Assembly: GCA_050952125.1 (NCBI GenBank)
Contig: JBMNKK010000003.1
Span: 372,001-436,000, forward strand
Length of the DNA stretch: 64,000 nt
DNA from: UBA3951 sp050952125
GTDB taxonomy: Bacteria > Bacillota > Sulfobacillia > Fermentithermobacillales > Fermentithermobacillaceae
Direction of reading: 5' to 3'
The position numbers were made by a program, and so were the translations under genes. Numbering within the stretch: position 1 is the first letter of the stretch; the number at the start of each line of letters is the position of its first letter. The notes under the pieces are model-generated. The model saw nothing but the letters and a program-made list of their open reading frames with translations, did no database searches and was not told where the DNA came from. Positions 50,430 through 58,791 of this stretch are shown here, one piece after another.

Positions 50430-52067
50430 TTGGACTCTAAACCCCGGGGCTACCTGTGCATGATCCTGCACGCGCACTTGCCTTTCGTGCGCCATCCGGA
50501 GCATGAGGACACCCTTCAGGAACGCTGGCTTTTCCAGGCTATGACCGAGTCGTACATACCGATCCTCGCGGCCTTAAGCAGGCTATCTCTGGAGGGTACG
50601 CCCTTCAGGATCACCTTTTCCCTATCCCCTCCGCTCTTGGAGATGCTCCACGACGACCTGCTCATAGGCCGCTACAAGCGCTACCTCCTAAACCTGCTGG
50701 ACCTATGTGACAAAGAGGTGGAGCGGCTCCGGAACGTTCCCCGCATGTCCGATTTGGCTGTCATGTACAGGTCGAGGCTTGAAGAGATCCTGAGGCTGTT
50801 TCTCGAGGAATTTGATGAAGACCTGCCGGCGGCATGGCGGAGACTGCGACGCCAAGGAGCGGTCGAACTCATGACAACGTCGGCGACTCACGCCTACCTT
50901 CCTCTCTTGTTGCACGAAAAAGCGGTAGCCGCCCAAATAAAAGTGGGTATCCGCTGCTTTAGGGAAAGGGTCGGAGTCGAGCCCGACGGCTTCTGGCTCC
51001 CCGAGTGCGCCTATTCTCCGGAAATCGAAGATCCCCTCGCCGAAGCAGGAGCGAGATACTTTATATTGGAGACGCACGGAGTCCTGTGCGCGCATCCCCG
51101 GCCTACCTTTGGATTTCACGCTCCGATAAAGACTCCTTCCGGACTCTATGCCTTTGGCAGAGACCCGGAGTGCAGCAACCAGGTGTGGAGCGCTGATGAA
51201 GGTTACCCCGGCGACGGGGCCTATCGTGAATTCCATCGCGATATCGGCTATGACCTCCCTGTTGATTATCTCGGCGCGGCGCTCCCCGACGGCGTACGCG
51301 GGCCGACAGGCATCAAATACCACCGGGTGACCAACAGGAAGAGCGACTACAAGGACATTTACGACCCTGAGAAAGCCGGGGCCAAGGCTAGGGTAGATGC
51401 GGGGAATTTCGTGTTTTGGCGGAACAAAGAAGCCGAGTACTGGGGAAACGCGACCGGGAGGCCTCCGGTCATGGTAGCCCCCTACGACGCTGAGCTGTTC
51501 GGGCATTGGTGGTACGAGGGCCCCCTCTGGCTTGAGGAAACACTGAGGCTCCTCTCTAGGCGGGCCCAGGGGGTAAGGACTACCACTCCAGGTGAGTATC
51601 TGGACCGCCACGGCGACGCAGAGGTAGTCAGGCCGGCACCCTCGAGTTGGGGGCGCAACGGCTACAGCGAGGTTTGGCTGGAGGGAAGCAGCAGCTGGGT
51701 ATATAGGCACTTGCACGCGTGCCAGGAAGAGATGGCGGCGGCATGCGTGAAGTACCGGGAGAGGGGTGGCATAACCCGGCGGGTCATGAACCAAGCCCTC
51801 CGCGAGCTCCTGCTTGCCCAATCATCAGACTGGCCTTTTATCATTGCCTCGGGAACAATGCCGGACTATGCCGGAAAGCGGCTCCGCCTCCATATAGGGC
51901 GCTTCCGCGCCCTCCTGTCTCAGTTGGACCGGGGCGAGGTCGATGCCGAGTTCCTCGCCGAAATCGAAGCCAGAGACAACATCTTCCCCAAGATTGAGTT
52001 CGAGGTCTTCGCCGGCAACAGCGAAAGTGCTGTGTCCGGCCTTTTGGCAGGCGGCAGTCCATCGTAA
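50430..52067 (+). CDS. GH57 1,4-alpha-glucan branching enzyme
   Basis: Makes alpha-1,6 branches in glycogen-like polymer. YLCMILHAHLPFVRHPE start, nucleophile Glu192 in FWLPECAYSPE, acid Asp353 in APYDAELFGHWW, both close to the positions known in the Thermococcus enzyme (183 and 354). 545 aa with the DUF1957 C-terminal part. TTG start. The GT4 gene at 58792-60039 may be the matching synthase. Confidence 0.92.
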   Translation: MDSKPRGYLCMILHAHLPFVRHPEHEDTLQERWLFQAMTESYIPILAALSRLSLEGTPFRITFSLSPPLLEMLHDDLLIGRYKRYLLNLLDLCDKEVERLRNVPRMSDLAVMYRSRLEEILRLFLEEFDEDLPAAWRRLRRQGAVELMTTSATHAYLPLLLHEKAVAAQIKVGIRCFRERVGVEPDGFWLPECAYSPEIEDPLAEAGARYFILETHGVLCAHPRPTFGFHAPIKTPSGLYAFGRDPECSNQVWSADEGYPGDGAYREFHRDIGYDLPVDYLGAALPDGVRGPTGIKYHRVTNRKSDYKDIYDPEKAGAKARVDAGNFVFWRNKEAEYWGNATGRPPVMVAPYDAELFGHWWYEGPLWLEETLRLLSRRAQGVRTTTPGEYLDRHGDAEVVRPAPSSWGRNGYSEVWLEGSSSWVYRHLHACQEEMAAACVKYRERGGITRRVMNQALRELLLAQSSDWPFIIASGTMPDYAGKRLRLHIGRFRALLSQLDRGEVDAEFLAEIEARDNIFPKIEFEVFAGNSESAVSGLLAGGSPS

Positions 52068-52100
52068 TAGTGGCGACCACAGATGAGGAGGATGTGATTC

Positions 52101-52907
52101 GTGTTGGGTCAAGGAGAAACAGGGCGCGACAGAGCAGATAACCTCAAAGAACTCGGTGTTCAGAACTTACCCGAGCAGAAGAGCAGCATCTTTTGTCTCC
52201 CGATAATCGGGCAAATCGAGGGACACATCGTGCTGCCTTCGCAGAACAAGACGACCAAGTACGAGCACGTGCTCCCACAACTCGTGGCCGTGGAGGAAAA
52301 CCCCGATGTATCGGCTCTCCTCATACTTCTCAACACCGTGGGCGGAGACGTCGAAGCGGGACTGGCAATAGCCGAGCTCATCAAGAGCCTGTCCAAACCA
52401 ACTGTCTCGTTGGTACTGGGCGGCGGGCACAGCATCGGAGTCCCGGTGGCAGTCGCGTCCAGGCACTCTTTCATCACCGACTCGGCTACCATGACCATCC
52501 ATCCCATCCGCCTGGCAGGGACAGTGTTGGGGGTGCCGCAGACCTATGAGTACCTCGAGAAAATGCAGGACAGGGTGATAAGGTTCGTTGTGGCCAACTC
52601 TAAGTGCAGCGAGGGCAAGTTTCGCGACCTGATGTTCCGCACCGGCGAACTGGCAAGAGACATCGGAACCGTCTTGGTTGGGGAAGAAGCAGTCAAGGCG
52701 GGACTGATCGATGAAGTGGGAGGGCTAAGCCAAGCAGTCGCCAAACTGAGGGAGATGTCTCAGGCACACAAAGATAAGAAGGCCCCGGCCGCTCCCGCCT
52801 TGTCCCAAAACCCTAAGTCCGAGCCTCCAAAGCCCTACGGGCCAGAGCCGGATACACCGGAAGCCGCGAGCGGACTTAAGGAAGAGGCGGGTGGCCCCAA
52901 GTGGTGA
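52101..52907 (+). CDS. tepA: TepA-type ClpP-like serine protease
   Basis: Clp-protease-fold enzyme; TepA of B. subtilis helps protein export and sporulation. LLILLNTVGGDVEAGLAIAE, Ser111 in GGGHSIGVPVA, His134 in MTIHPI and Asp187 in ARDIGTVLVGEEAVKAGLID form the catalytic triad. A disordered proline-rich C-terminal tail follows residue 230. 268 aa. Overlaps ylzJ by a few bases. Confidence 0.93.
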   Translation: MLGQGETGRDRADNLKELGVQNLPEQKSSIFCLPIIGQIEGHIVLPSQNKTTKYEHVLPQLVAVEENPDVSALLILLNTVGGDVEAGLAIAELIKSLSKPTVSLVLGGGHSIGVPVAVASRHSFITDSATMTIHPIRLAGTVLGVPQTYEYLEKMQDRVIRFVVANSKCSEGKFRDLMFRTGELARDIGTVLVGEEAVKAGLIDEVGGLSQAVAKLREMSQAHKDKKAPAAPALSQNPKSEPPKPYGPEPDTPEAASGLKEEAGGPKW

Positions 52908-53137
52908 TCTACACCATCTACCCCTTCGAACAGGTAATGCAGGAGTCCGACCCAAAGGCACCCCATTACTTCACTATTGAGATGGACGGCAGGACTTTCG
53001 TGATGGAACTCCTAAACGGCAACGCCCGCATCGTAAGGTTGGTTTCGGCAAACCCCAGCGACTACCTCAATCCGCAATGGCAGCCGGGCAGCCAGGTGGG
53101 ATTCACGATTCCCGGAAACCAGCCTCCCAAGTTCTGA
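52904..53137 (+). CDS. ylzJ: YlzJ-like protein
   Basis: Small conserved protein following tepA in spore-formers. IYTIYPFEQVMQ start and MELLNGNARIVRLVSANPSD core. 77 aa from GTG 52904 (overlapping the tepA stop as GTGA) or 78 aa from GTG 52901. Function unknown. In B. subtilis spoIIIE follows; here it does not. Confidence 0.85.
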   Translation: MIYTIYPFEQVMQESDPKAPHYFTIEMDGRTFVMELLNGNARIVRLVSANPSDYLNPQWQPGSQVGFTIPGNQPPKF

Positions 53138-53170
53138 TACCTCCCTCCCGCCCCTGCGTAGTAGGTATCA
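53135..53170. repeat. Inverted repeat after ylzJ
   Basis: TGATACCT/AGGTATCA, perfect over eight bases with a 20-base spacer, beginning at the ylzJ stop codon and ending 30 bases before the miniprotein ATG. Could be an operator; a terminator is less likely because no T-run follows. Confidence 0.5.
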
Positions 53171-53200
53171 GTGATGCCGCTGGAAGTGGAGGGCAGTCCT

Positions 53201-53365
53201 ATGAGAATCGGTTGCTTGGGAATAATCCTGCTTGTCCTTGGCGCGTTTTTACTCTTTGGGGGACTTATTGGCGGAATTTTAGGATTGGGGTTCGGACTCG
53301 TCGGAGCCGTCATTCACGCAGTGTTCGGCACAATCGGAGCCATATTCCGCGCGATCTTCCGCTGA
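53201..53365 (+). CDS. Glycine-rich hydrophobic miniprotein
   Basis: 54 aa, almost entirely hydrophobic and glycine-rich with GxxxG spacing (GGLIGGILGLGFGLVGAV) and a C-terminus with alternating Phe/Ile/Ala ending in Arg. GGAGGGC eight bases before ATG 53201 favours this over GTG 53171. Not recognised. It lies just before a radical SAM/SPASM gene, so a modified-peptide precursor or a simple membrane protein are both possible. Confidence 0.6.
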   Translation: MRIGCLGIILLVLGAFLLFGGLIGGILGLGFGLVGAVIHAVFGTIGAIFRAIFR

Positions 53366-53387
53366 AGATACGCCCCGTGCTCGAGAA

Positions 53388-53408
53388 CCTTGGTATAATG
53401 CACCAAGG
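53388..53408 (+). promoter_or_regulatory. TATAAT inside a palindrome before the radical SAM gene
   Basis: CCTTGGT/ACCAAGG with a 7-base loop encloses a perfect TATAAT (53394-53399), and the right arm overlaps the AAGGAGG ribosome site. No good -35 is seen. A repressor here would block both promoter and, as RNA, the ribosome site. Confidence 0.5.
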
Positions 53409-53419
53409 AGGGGACGAAA

Positions 53420-54754
53420 GTGGAGAGAGCTCGAGTAGGAGACCTTAAGATTCATCTCAGAGAGGAAACCGACGGCACCGGAGTGCTCGTGGTAAATGCT
53501 CAAGCGGCCCTTTTCCTTGATAGGGTGGCGGTCACCTATTTCCGTGCCTTTCTCGATGAATGGAAGTCTATCTGCGGCACGGGGAAGGATACGGGCGACC
53601 CGTCCACCGCGGCCTCGGCAGCTGCTCCGGTCGTAGTGAGGCGAGTCACCAAGAGGTTCAAAGTGTCGCCCGCGCGGGCTAATGAAGACTGGCAGAGACT
53701 CTGGGGTACTGTCTTGTCGGTGGCATCGGGCGGTACTTGTCCCTTCTCCGACTTTGAGGTCAAGAGAATCGACCCCTTGTCTGTCGAGCTTGCCGCACCT
53801 TACCGCTGCGATCTGATACTCACGTACAGGTGCCAAAACGACTGCGGACACTGCTACGCGGGAGGACCCCATGAAACGGCCGAGATGGATACCGCGTCGT
53901 GGAGCTCAATCATAGAGAATCTATCCGACTGGGGAGTGCCTACCCTCACTTTCACCGGCGGTGAACCTCTCTTGCGCCCCGACCTTGACGAGCTGGTTCA
54001 GACCGCCGAAACCCTAGGGTGCGTGACCGGAGTCATCACAAACGGGCGCCTCCTGACTAAGGACCGAGCCTCGTCGCTGGAAGCGGCGGGCCTTGATTTC
54101 GCCCAGGTCACTCTTGAATCATCCGATGAAGAAGTCCACGACACTATGGTCGGGGCGCCGGGAGCTTGGGCAGAAACCGTCGAGGGCATACGGAACGGCA
54201 GTGAGAGGTTCTACGTTACGACCAATACGACCGTAACCCCGCATAACAAACACACTATCCTGGACACCATACGCTTCCTCAATGACCTGGGTGTGCAGAA
54301 ATTCGGGATAAACGCGCTCATCCGCTCCGGTCGCGGCACGCATACGGGCGGACTTGAGCCCGCTGAGCTCCTCAAACTGCTGGAAGAAGTCGTGAATCTC
54401 AGCTCACATCTGAGATTTCCGTTCATCTGGTACACGCCTAGCTGTTACAAGGAACTAAACCCCGTGAACTTGGGCCTAGGAGTGAAGACATGCTCGGCAG
54501 CCAGTACGGTGTTGGCAGTAGAGCCGGACGGCAATGTGATGCCTTGCCAATCGTACTACAGGTCCTTGGGGAACGCCTTAAGAGACGATTTCAAGTCAAT
54601 ATGGAAACACCCGCTCGCCGTGGCACTCAGAGCCCGAAGGACCGAAGGCAAAGCGGGACATCCCGATCTCCCGGCTATGCCGGCTGAGTGCTACTCGTGT
54701 GCCGAGCTTGCACTCTGCGGCGGCGGGTGCCCTCTGGAAAGACGGCAAGAGTGA
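53420..54754 (+). CDS. Radical SAM/SPASM protein with PqqD-like N-terminus
   Basis: Residues 1-100 resemble a PqqD-type peptide-binding fold. The radical SAM cluster is Cys138, Cys142, Cys145 in YRCQNDCGHCYAG, followed by TFTGGEPLLRPDLDELV. The SPASM region has a CSAAS cysteine, MPCQSYY, and CYSCAELALCGGGCP for auxiliary clusters. 444 aa. Such proteins mature peptides, heme or enzyme cofactors; the target is unknown. GTG start with AAGGAGGGG. Convergent with the L,D-transpeptidase. Confidence 0.88.
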   Translation: MERARVGDLKIHLREETDGTGVLVVNAQAALFLDRVAVTYFRAFLDEWKSICGTGKDTGDPSTAASAAAPVVVRRVTKRFKVSPARANEDWQRLWGTVLSVASGGTCPFSDFEVKRIDPLSVELAAPYRCDLILTYRCQNDCGHCYAGGPHETAEMDTASWSSIIENLSDWGVPTLTFTGGEPLLRPDLDELVQTAETLGCVTGVITNGRLLTKDRASSLEAAGLDFAQVTLESSDEEVHDTMVGAPGAWAETVEGIRNGSERFYVTTNTTVTPHNKHTILDTIRFLNDLGVQKFGINALIRSGRGTHTGGLEPAELLKLLEEVVNLSSHLRFPFIWYTPSCYKELNPVNLGLGVKTCSAASTVLAVEPDGNVMPCQSYYRSLGNALRDDFKSIWKHPLAVALRARRTEGKAGHPDLPAMPAECYSCAELALCGGGCPLERRQE

Positions 54755-54779
54755 ATGTGCCGGCTCCAAGACCCGAGAT

Positions 54780-55241
54780 TCACGCCCGCCTGAGCTTCCG
54801 CCTGGCGGCGTTTTTCTCTTGTACCGCCTGCCACCAGTACTGCCCTTCCCAGGTCACCGGGTATGCGCCGGATATGGTCACGGGAGTACCTATGACAACG
54901 AGAGGATATATGACCTCGACGTCCCAGTTGTGCATCCGGATACACCCGTTGGATACATAGCCGCCTATGCTCCAATCGGCGTTCGTGCCGTGAATGCCGT
55001 ACGAACCGTAGGGTATGTTAAGACCTATCCACCGGCTGCCGAGGACTTCCCACCAAGGAGCAGGGTCCTTCTCGGCCACCTTCCAGTTTCCCTGCGGTGT
55101 AGGCGTAGAAGGTTTTCCCAAACCCAAAGGGTACGGCCCATATTGCCTGCCCGCATATACGAAGATGAGGGTCCTCGAAGGAATGTCGATGTAGATGTGA
55201 CCTAGGTCTGCCGCATAGGACCAATACTGCGGTCGATACAT
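54780..55241 (-). CDS. L,D-transpeptidase (YkuD domain)
   Basis: Catalyses 3-3 peptidoglycan cross-links. His84 in IHGTNADW and Cys100 in SNGCIRMHNWDVE are the catalytic pair. 153 aa, a bare catalytic domain with no signal peptide and no LysM. In spore-formers some YkuD enzymes act in the spore, which would suit a protein made without export signal; that is inference. Confidence 0.92.
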   Translation of the reverse strand: MYRPQYWSYAADLGHIYIDIPSRTLIFVYAGRQYGPYPLGLGKPSTPTPQGNWKVAEKDPAPWWEVLGSRWIGLNIPYGSYGIHGTNADWSIGGYVSNGCIRMHNWDVEVIYPLVVIGTPVTISGAYPVTWEGQYWWQAVQEKNAARRKLRRA

Positions 55242-55305
55242 TTAGATCCCCCGCTTAAATGTTATGAGGGATCGTCACGGCAAGGTGCCAACAAAAGCGC
55301 AAAAC

Positions 55306-55325
55306 CCCGCCGGATTACCGGCGGG
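55306..55325 (-). terminator. Terminator after uppP
   Basis: CCCGCCGG/CCGGCGGG with a 4-base loop, 27 bases past the uppP stop, followed on the minus strand by GTTTTGCG. Confidence 0.75.
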
Positions 55326-55352
55326 ATGACACGCTGAAGGTAGACGGAGTAT

Positions 55353-56207
55353 CTAGCGCTTCAGAATAAGCCAGGCTAGAGATATGGCTCCGACCGCCCA
55401 ACAGTAGTAGGCAAAGCGCGAAAGCTCTCCTTTCCTCACAACACGGAAGACTGCCGAGAGCGCGAACATACCGGAGAAGAGCGCCACGGCCGCTCCAAGG
55501 AGCCCCATCCCACTTACGCCTACCTCGCCAAGGAGAGATGCGTCGCGATAGTCCAAGAGCGCGCCGCCCAGTACAGCCGGGAGAGCCAGGAGAAAGGAGA
55601 ACCGCGCGGCGTCCTCACGGCTCATGCCCGTGATGAGCCCAGAGGTGATGGTAGTTCCCGACCTCGATATTCCGGGGATTATGGCCACGGCCTGGCACAC
55701 GCCCACGATGAGAGCTCTTCCCAGACTCACCGTAGAGAGAGGTTCCAAAGGCACGTCTCTCGACACCCGAACAGGATGCGATCCGTTTGCCGGTGCCTCC
55801 GCAGTCCGCCTTGCCCCAAACCAAAGGATGAAACCTGTGATGATAAGCCCCGCTGCAGCGACCATGCCCGAACCGAAAACGGCGTCCAAAAAGTCGCCGA
55901 AGGCGATTCCCACAACAGCGCCGGGAATCGACGCTGCCGCCACGAACCCGACGATGGCCAGCGCCCTTGCACGCTGGCCGTCCCTTCTCGGCGCCAGCAC
56001 CGAAGATATGAGGTACGAGATCTCTTTCCACAGCATCACACAAGTAGCCAATGCTGTGCCCAGGTGGAAGAGCACGCTTAAGGAAAGGCCGGGGGCTGGC
56101 AAGTTGAGCGCTATTGAGCCTAAGAGTAGGTGCCCCGAACTGGACACCGGCAAGAACTCAGTCAGGCCCTGAATGAGTCCGAGGACGATGGATTGGTATG
56201 CGTTCAA
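55353..56207 (-). CDS. uppP: Undecaprenyl-diphosphatase UppP/BacA
   Basis: Recycles the lipid carrier of wall synthesis. GLIQGLTEFLPVSSSGHLLLG, then GVCQAVAIIPGISRSGTTI are the two catalytic repeats; eight hydrophobic helices. 284 aa. Confidence 0.97.
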   Translation of the reverse strand: MNAYQSIVLGLIQGLTEFLPVSSSGHLLLGSIALNLPAPGLSLSVLFHLGTALATCVMLWKEISYLISSVLAPRRDGQRARALAIVGFVAAASIPGAVVGIAFGDFLDAVFGSGMVAAAGLIITGFILWFGARRTAEAPANGSHPVRVSRDVPLEPLSTVSLGRALIVGVCQAVAIIPGISRSGTTITSGLITGMSREDAARFSFLLALPAVLGGALLDYRDASLLGEVGVSGMGLLGAAVALFSGMFALSAVFRVVRKGELSRFAYYCWAVGAISLAWLILKR

Positions 56208-56255
56208 TAGCGTCTCCTCCCCTCAGTCTCTATGCAGGCCCTTTCCGAAAACAGG

Positions 56256-57968
56256 CTACATATCCGAAAGCAAGCGCGAAAGCCTCTTGACGCCGGGGCC
56301 GAACAGGAAAGCCGTGAGGCCTGTCGCGATGAGCCCAATGAGTGCATAAGACGACACCCGCAGTACGGACATACTCAGGCCGAGAGATCCAAGCGGCCTC
56401 TCAAGGATCAGGGGCAGAGAAAGCGCGACTCCCAAGAGCGCCACCATACCAAGGGAGCCAAACGTCGCCAGAAGAATCTTGCCTGTCCCCTTACCTCCGG
56501 CACTCGCGCCCATCTCCACTTTCAGAGTGAAGTCCGGAAAGTAGACATCCATCAGCAACAAGAGCGATCCGAGGCTCAAGATAAAGAAAATGCCCAGTGT
56601 CAGGTTCAACGGGAGCGGGAAGTGGGGCACCTTGGAGAACTCGAGATACGTGTCAAAAGCTCCGACGAATATGGCTTGCGGCAAGAGGGCGTAGGCGAAC
56701 TTGGCAAGCATCAGTTTACGCGGGTTTACAGGCGCGCACCGGACCATCCAAAAAGCCTTGCCCTCGCGTGAGATGGACACACCACCGGTCTGCGACGAAG
56801 ATATGGAGCCCATGAGCGCCGGCATCACGACCATCATTGTGGCTACGATACCCGCTTCGGAAGGCCCTTCTAGATCCGGAGCCGACGCGAATGAAGATGA
56901 CATATTGTAGACAAAAAAGCCGAGCCCGATGGCTCCGACCACCAGGGTGTACCACACCACCGGATCGCGCCAGAGTGTCTTCATATCCTTTCGCAGAATT
57001 GACCAGAAAGGTCCTTGCATCCTACGGCGGGGAACGGTTCTCTCGCGCACCGTGCGGGGCTTCTTGCGAACCTTGCCGGCGCCGAGCTCCTCGCTCCTGC
57101 CCGACCAGCCGTGGAGATACCAGCGTCCGGACAAAACCAGGGCCAGATACGCTCCTCCAAGGGCCGTCCCTGTCAAAGCGAGCCAGCCTGACGTCCCGTT
57201 TATACCGAACTCGGGCAGCGTTCCCAATATCCCGTCTGCCATCCAGCTGGTCGGAAGGTACCACATTCGGGACAACTGCCCCTTCCCCAGCTGTTCGATC
57301 ATGGCCATGGGGTCGCCCGACCGGGACATGCGGGCACTTAACATCTGGCTTGCGAGCACAAAGAGGATACCCAGGATCGCCGAAAGAGCTACGAACAACT
57401 GCTTCATCTTCCGCCCCGGCAGGAACCGCATTGCCGTTATCAAGAGAAGGGTCACGAGAGCGTGCGCGGCAAGAAGAAGCAGAGCGAAGCCAATGGCTGT
57501 AACCAAGTAGAAGCCGGCTCCCAAACCGCGGGAATAGCCGAACGCCAACCAGACCGGCAGTCCGTAACACAGGGTCATGGCGACGAGAACAGCGTACGAA
57601 GTCAGGAACTTCGCGCCGAATACGGCCCATTCCGGTACCGGCTGGGACAGCAGGAAACCCACGTCGTCAGATTCATAGACGGTTTTGTATGTCGTCTGAA
57701 TCCCTATCAGGATCACCATGGCAAGAACCACAAGGGCGGATGCGTTCAGGATGTTCACCTCCGCTGCCCTCCGGAGTTCGGGAAGCGGGCCCAACATGAT
57801 CGCGAGAAACTGAAACAACTTGAATGCCCCGTACCCGAGCCCCGCGGCAACGAGAAGTGAGACCAGGCTTCCGGCTGCAGCCCCCAGCCGCTGCTTCCAG
57901 GTGGCTTTTCCGCTCGGGGTCAGAATCGACTTTATATCTCTTCTAAGGATGATGGCGATGTAGTTCAG
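56256..57968 (-). CDS. ABC-2 type exporter permease
   Basis: Large permease with two clusters of transmembrane helices separated by a cytosolic basic region (GKVRKKPRTVRERTVPRRR). DDVGFLLSQPVPEWAVFGAKFL is typical of ABC-2 permeases of 500-600 aa. The first canonical start, TTG 57818, would cut into a helix; the open frame extends 50 codons further to CTG 57968 (NYIAIILRRDIKSIL), next to GGGGGCGG. No ATG, GTG or TTG lies between. The frame is the same as that of the ATPase gene, separated only by TAG and four codons. Confidence 0.8.
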   Translation of the reverse strand: MNYIAIILRRDIKSILTPSGKATWKQRLGAAAGSLVSLLVAAGLGYGAFKLFQFLAIMLGPLPELRRAAEVNILNASALVVLAMVILIGIQTTYKTVYESDDVGFLLSQPVPEWAVFGAKFLTSYAVLVAMTLCYGLPVWLAFGYSRGLGAGFYLVTAIGFALLLLAAHALVTLLLITAMRFLPGRKMKQLFVALSAILGILFVLASQMLSARMSRSGDPMAMIEQLGKGQLSRMWYLPTSWMADGILGTLPEFGINGTSGWLALTGTALGGAYLALVLSGRWYLHGWSGRSEELGAGKVRKKPRTVRERTVPRRRMQGPFWSILRKDMKTLWRDPVVWYTLVVGAIGLGFFVYNMSSSFASAPDLEGPSEAGIVATMMVVMPALMGSISSSQTGGVSISREGKAFWMVRCAPVNPRKLMLAKFAYALLPQAIFVGAFDTYLEFSKVPHFPLPLNLTLGIFFILSLGSLLLLMDVYFPDFTLKVEMGASAGGKGTGKILLATFGSLGMVALLGVALSLPLILERPLGSLGLSMSVLRVSSYALIGLIATGLTAFLFGPGVKRLSRLLSDM

Positions 57969-57980
57969 TTTCGCCGCCCC

Positions 57981-58766
57981 CTATCTCGACGACTCGTCGG
58001 AGGACAGGTGCTTGATGAGATCTTTGTGTTCCTCGCCGCCCGTCAGCTTGAGGAACAGATCCTCCAGCGAAGCGTCTTCTCCCGCCTTACCCGGAACTGC
58101 TTTGGCGCGCAGTTCCTCCACGGTGCCCTCGGCAATGAGGCGGCCCCTTTGGATAATGCCGACCCGGTCGCACATCCTCTCCGCTATCTCAAGGACATGT
58201 GTAGATACGAACACCGCGCCCCCATCGTCGGCAACTCTCCTCAGAATGTCCTTGACCAGCCTCGCGCTCTTGGGATCAAGGCCTACCGTAGGTTCATCCA
58301 GGAACAGAACGTCGGGCTCGCCGATAAGAGCAGACGCGATACACACCTTCTGGCGCATACCGTGGGAATAGCCTCCCAGAAGCTCATACTGGCGATCGGT
58401 GAGTTCAAAAAGAGCCATTAGTTCGTCGATCTTGGCCTCCGCCTTAGCCGCAGGTAACCTCCGGAGGTCCGCCACGAACCGGAGTAGCTCCCTCGCCGTA
58501 AGCCTCTCGTAGACATCGGGAGTATCAGGTACAAATCCAATCTTCGATTTGGCTTCTACGGGGTTCTTGGCTACATCAATTCCGCATATCTCGGCGCTCC
58601 CCGCAGTGGGCGTGAGCAGTCCAATGAGCATTTTGATGGTAGTCGTCTTGCCCGCGCCGTTGGGGCCAAGGAAACCGAATATATCTCCAGACTTCACGCT
58701 AAGGTTGAGGTTGTCCACCGCCGTCAATGAACCGTACTTCTTCGTGAGGCCGGTAGCCCTGATCAT
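57981..58766 (-). CDS. ABC transporter ATP-binding protein
   Basis: Energises the permease downstream. GLTKKYGSLTAVDNLNLSV, Walker A GPNGAGKTT, signature LLGGYSHGMRQKV, Walker B VLFLDEPTVGLDP, and STHVLEIAERMCDR. 261 aa from ATG 58766 with GGGGGAG seven bases upstream; the open frame to 58940 runs into the GT4 gene. Substrate unknown. Confidence 0.94.
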   Translation of the reverse strand: MIRATGLTKKYGSLTAVDNLNLSVKSGDIFGFLGPNGAGKTTTIKMLIGLLTPTAGSAEICGIDVAKNPVEAKSKIGFVPDTPDVYERLTARELLRFVADLRRLPAAKAEAKIDELMALFELTDRQYELLGGYSHGMRQKVCIASALIGEPDVLFLDEPTVGLDPKSARLVKDILRRVADDGGAVFVSTHVLEIAERMCDRVGIIQRGRLIAEGTVEELRAKAVPGKAGEDASLEDLFLKLTGGEEHKDLIKHLSSDESSR

Positions 58767-58791
58767 TGGTCTCTCCCCCGGAAATCTTTCT

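Noticed and set aside
50703..51821. A 372-codon open frame on the minus strand
   Set aside because: Antisense to the GH57 enzyme, whose catalytic motifs are intact; no recognisable domain or ribosome site.
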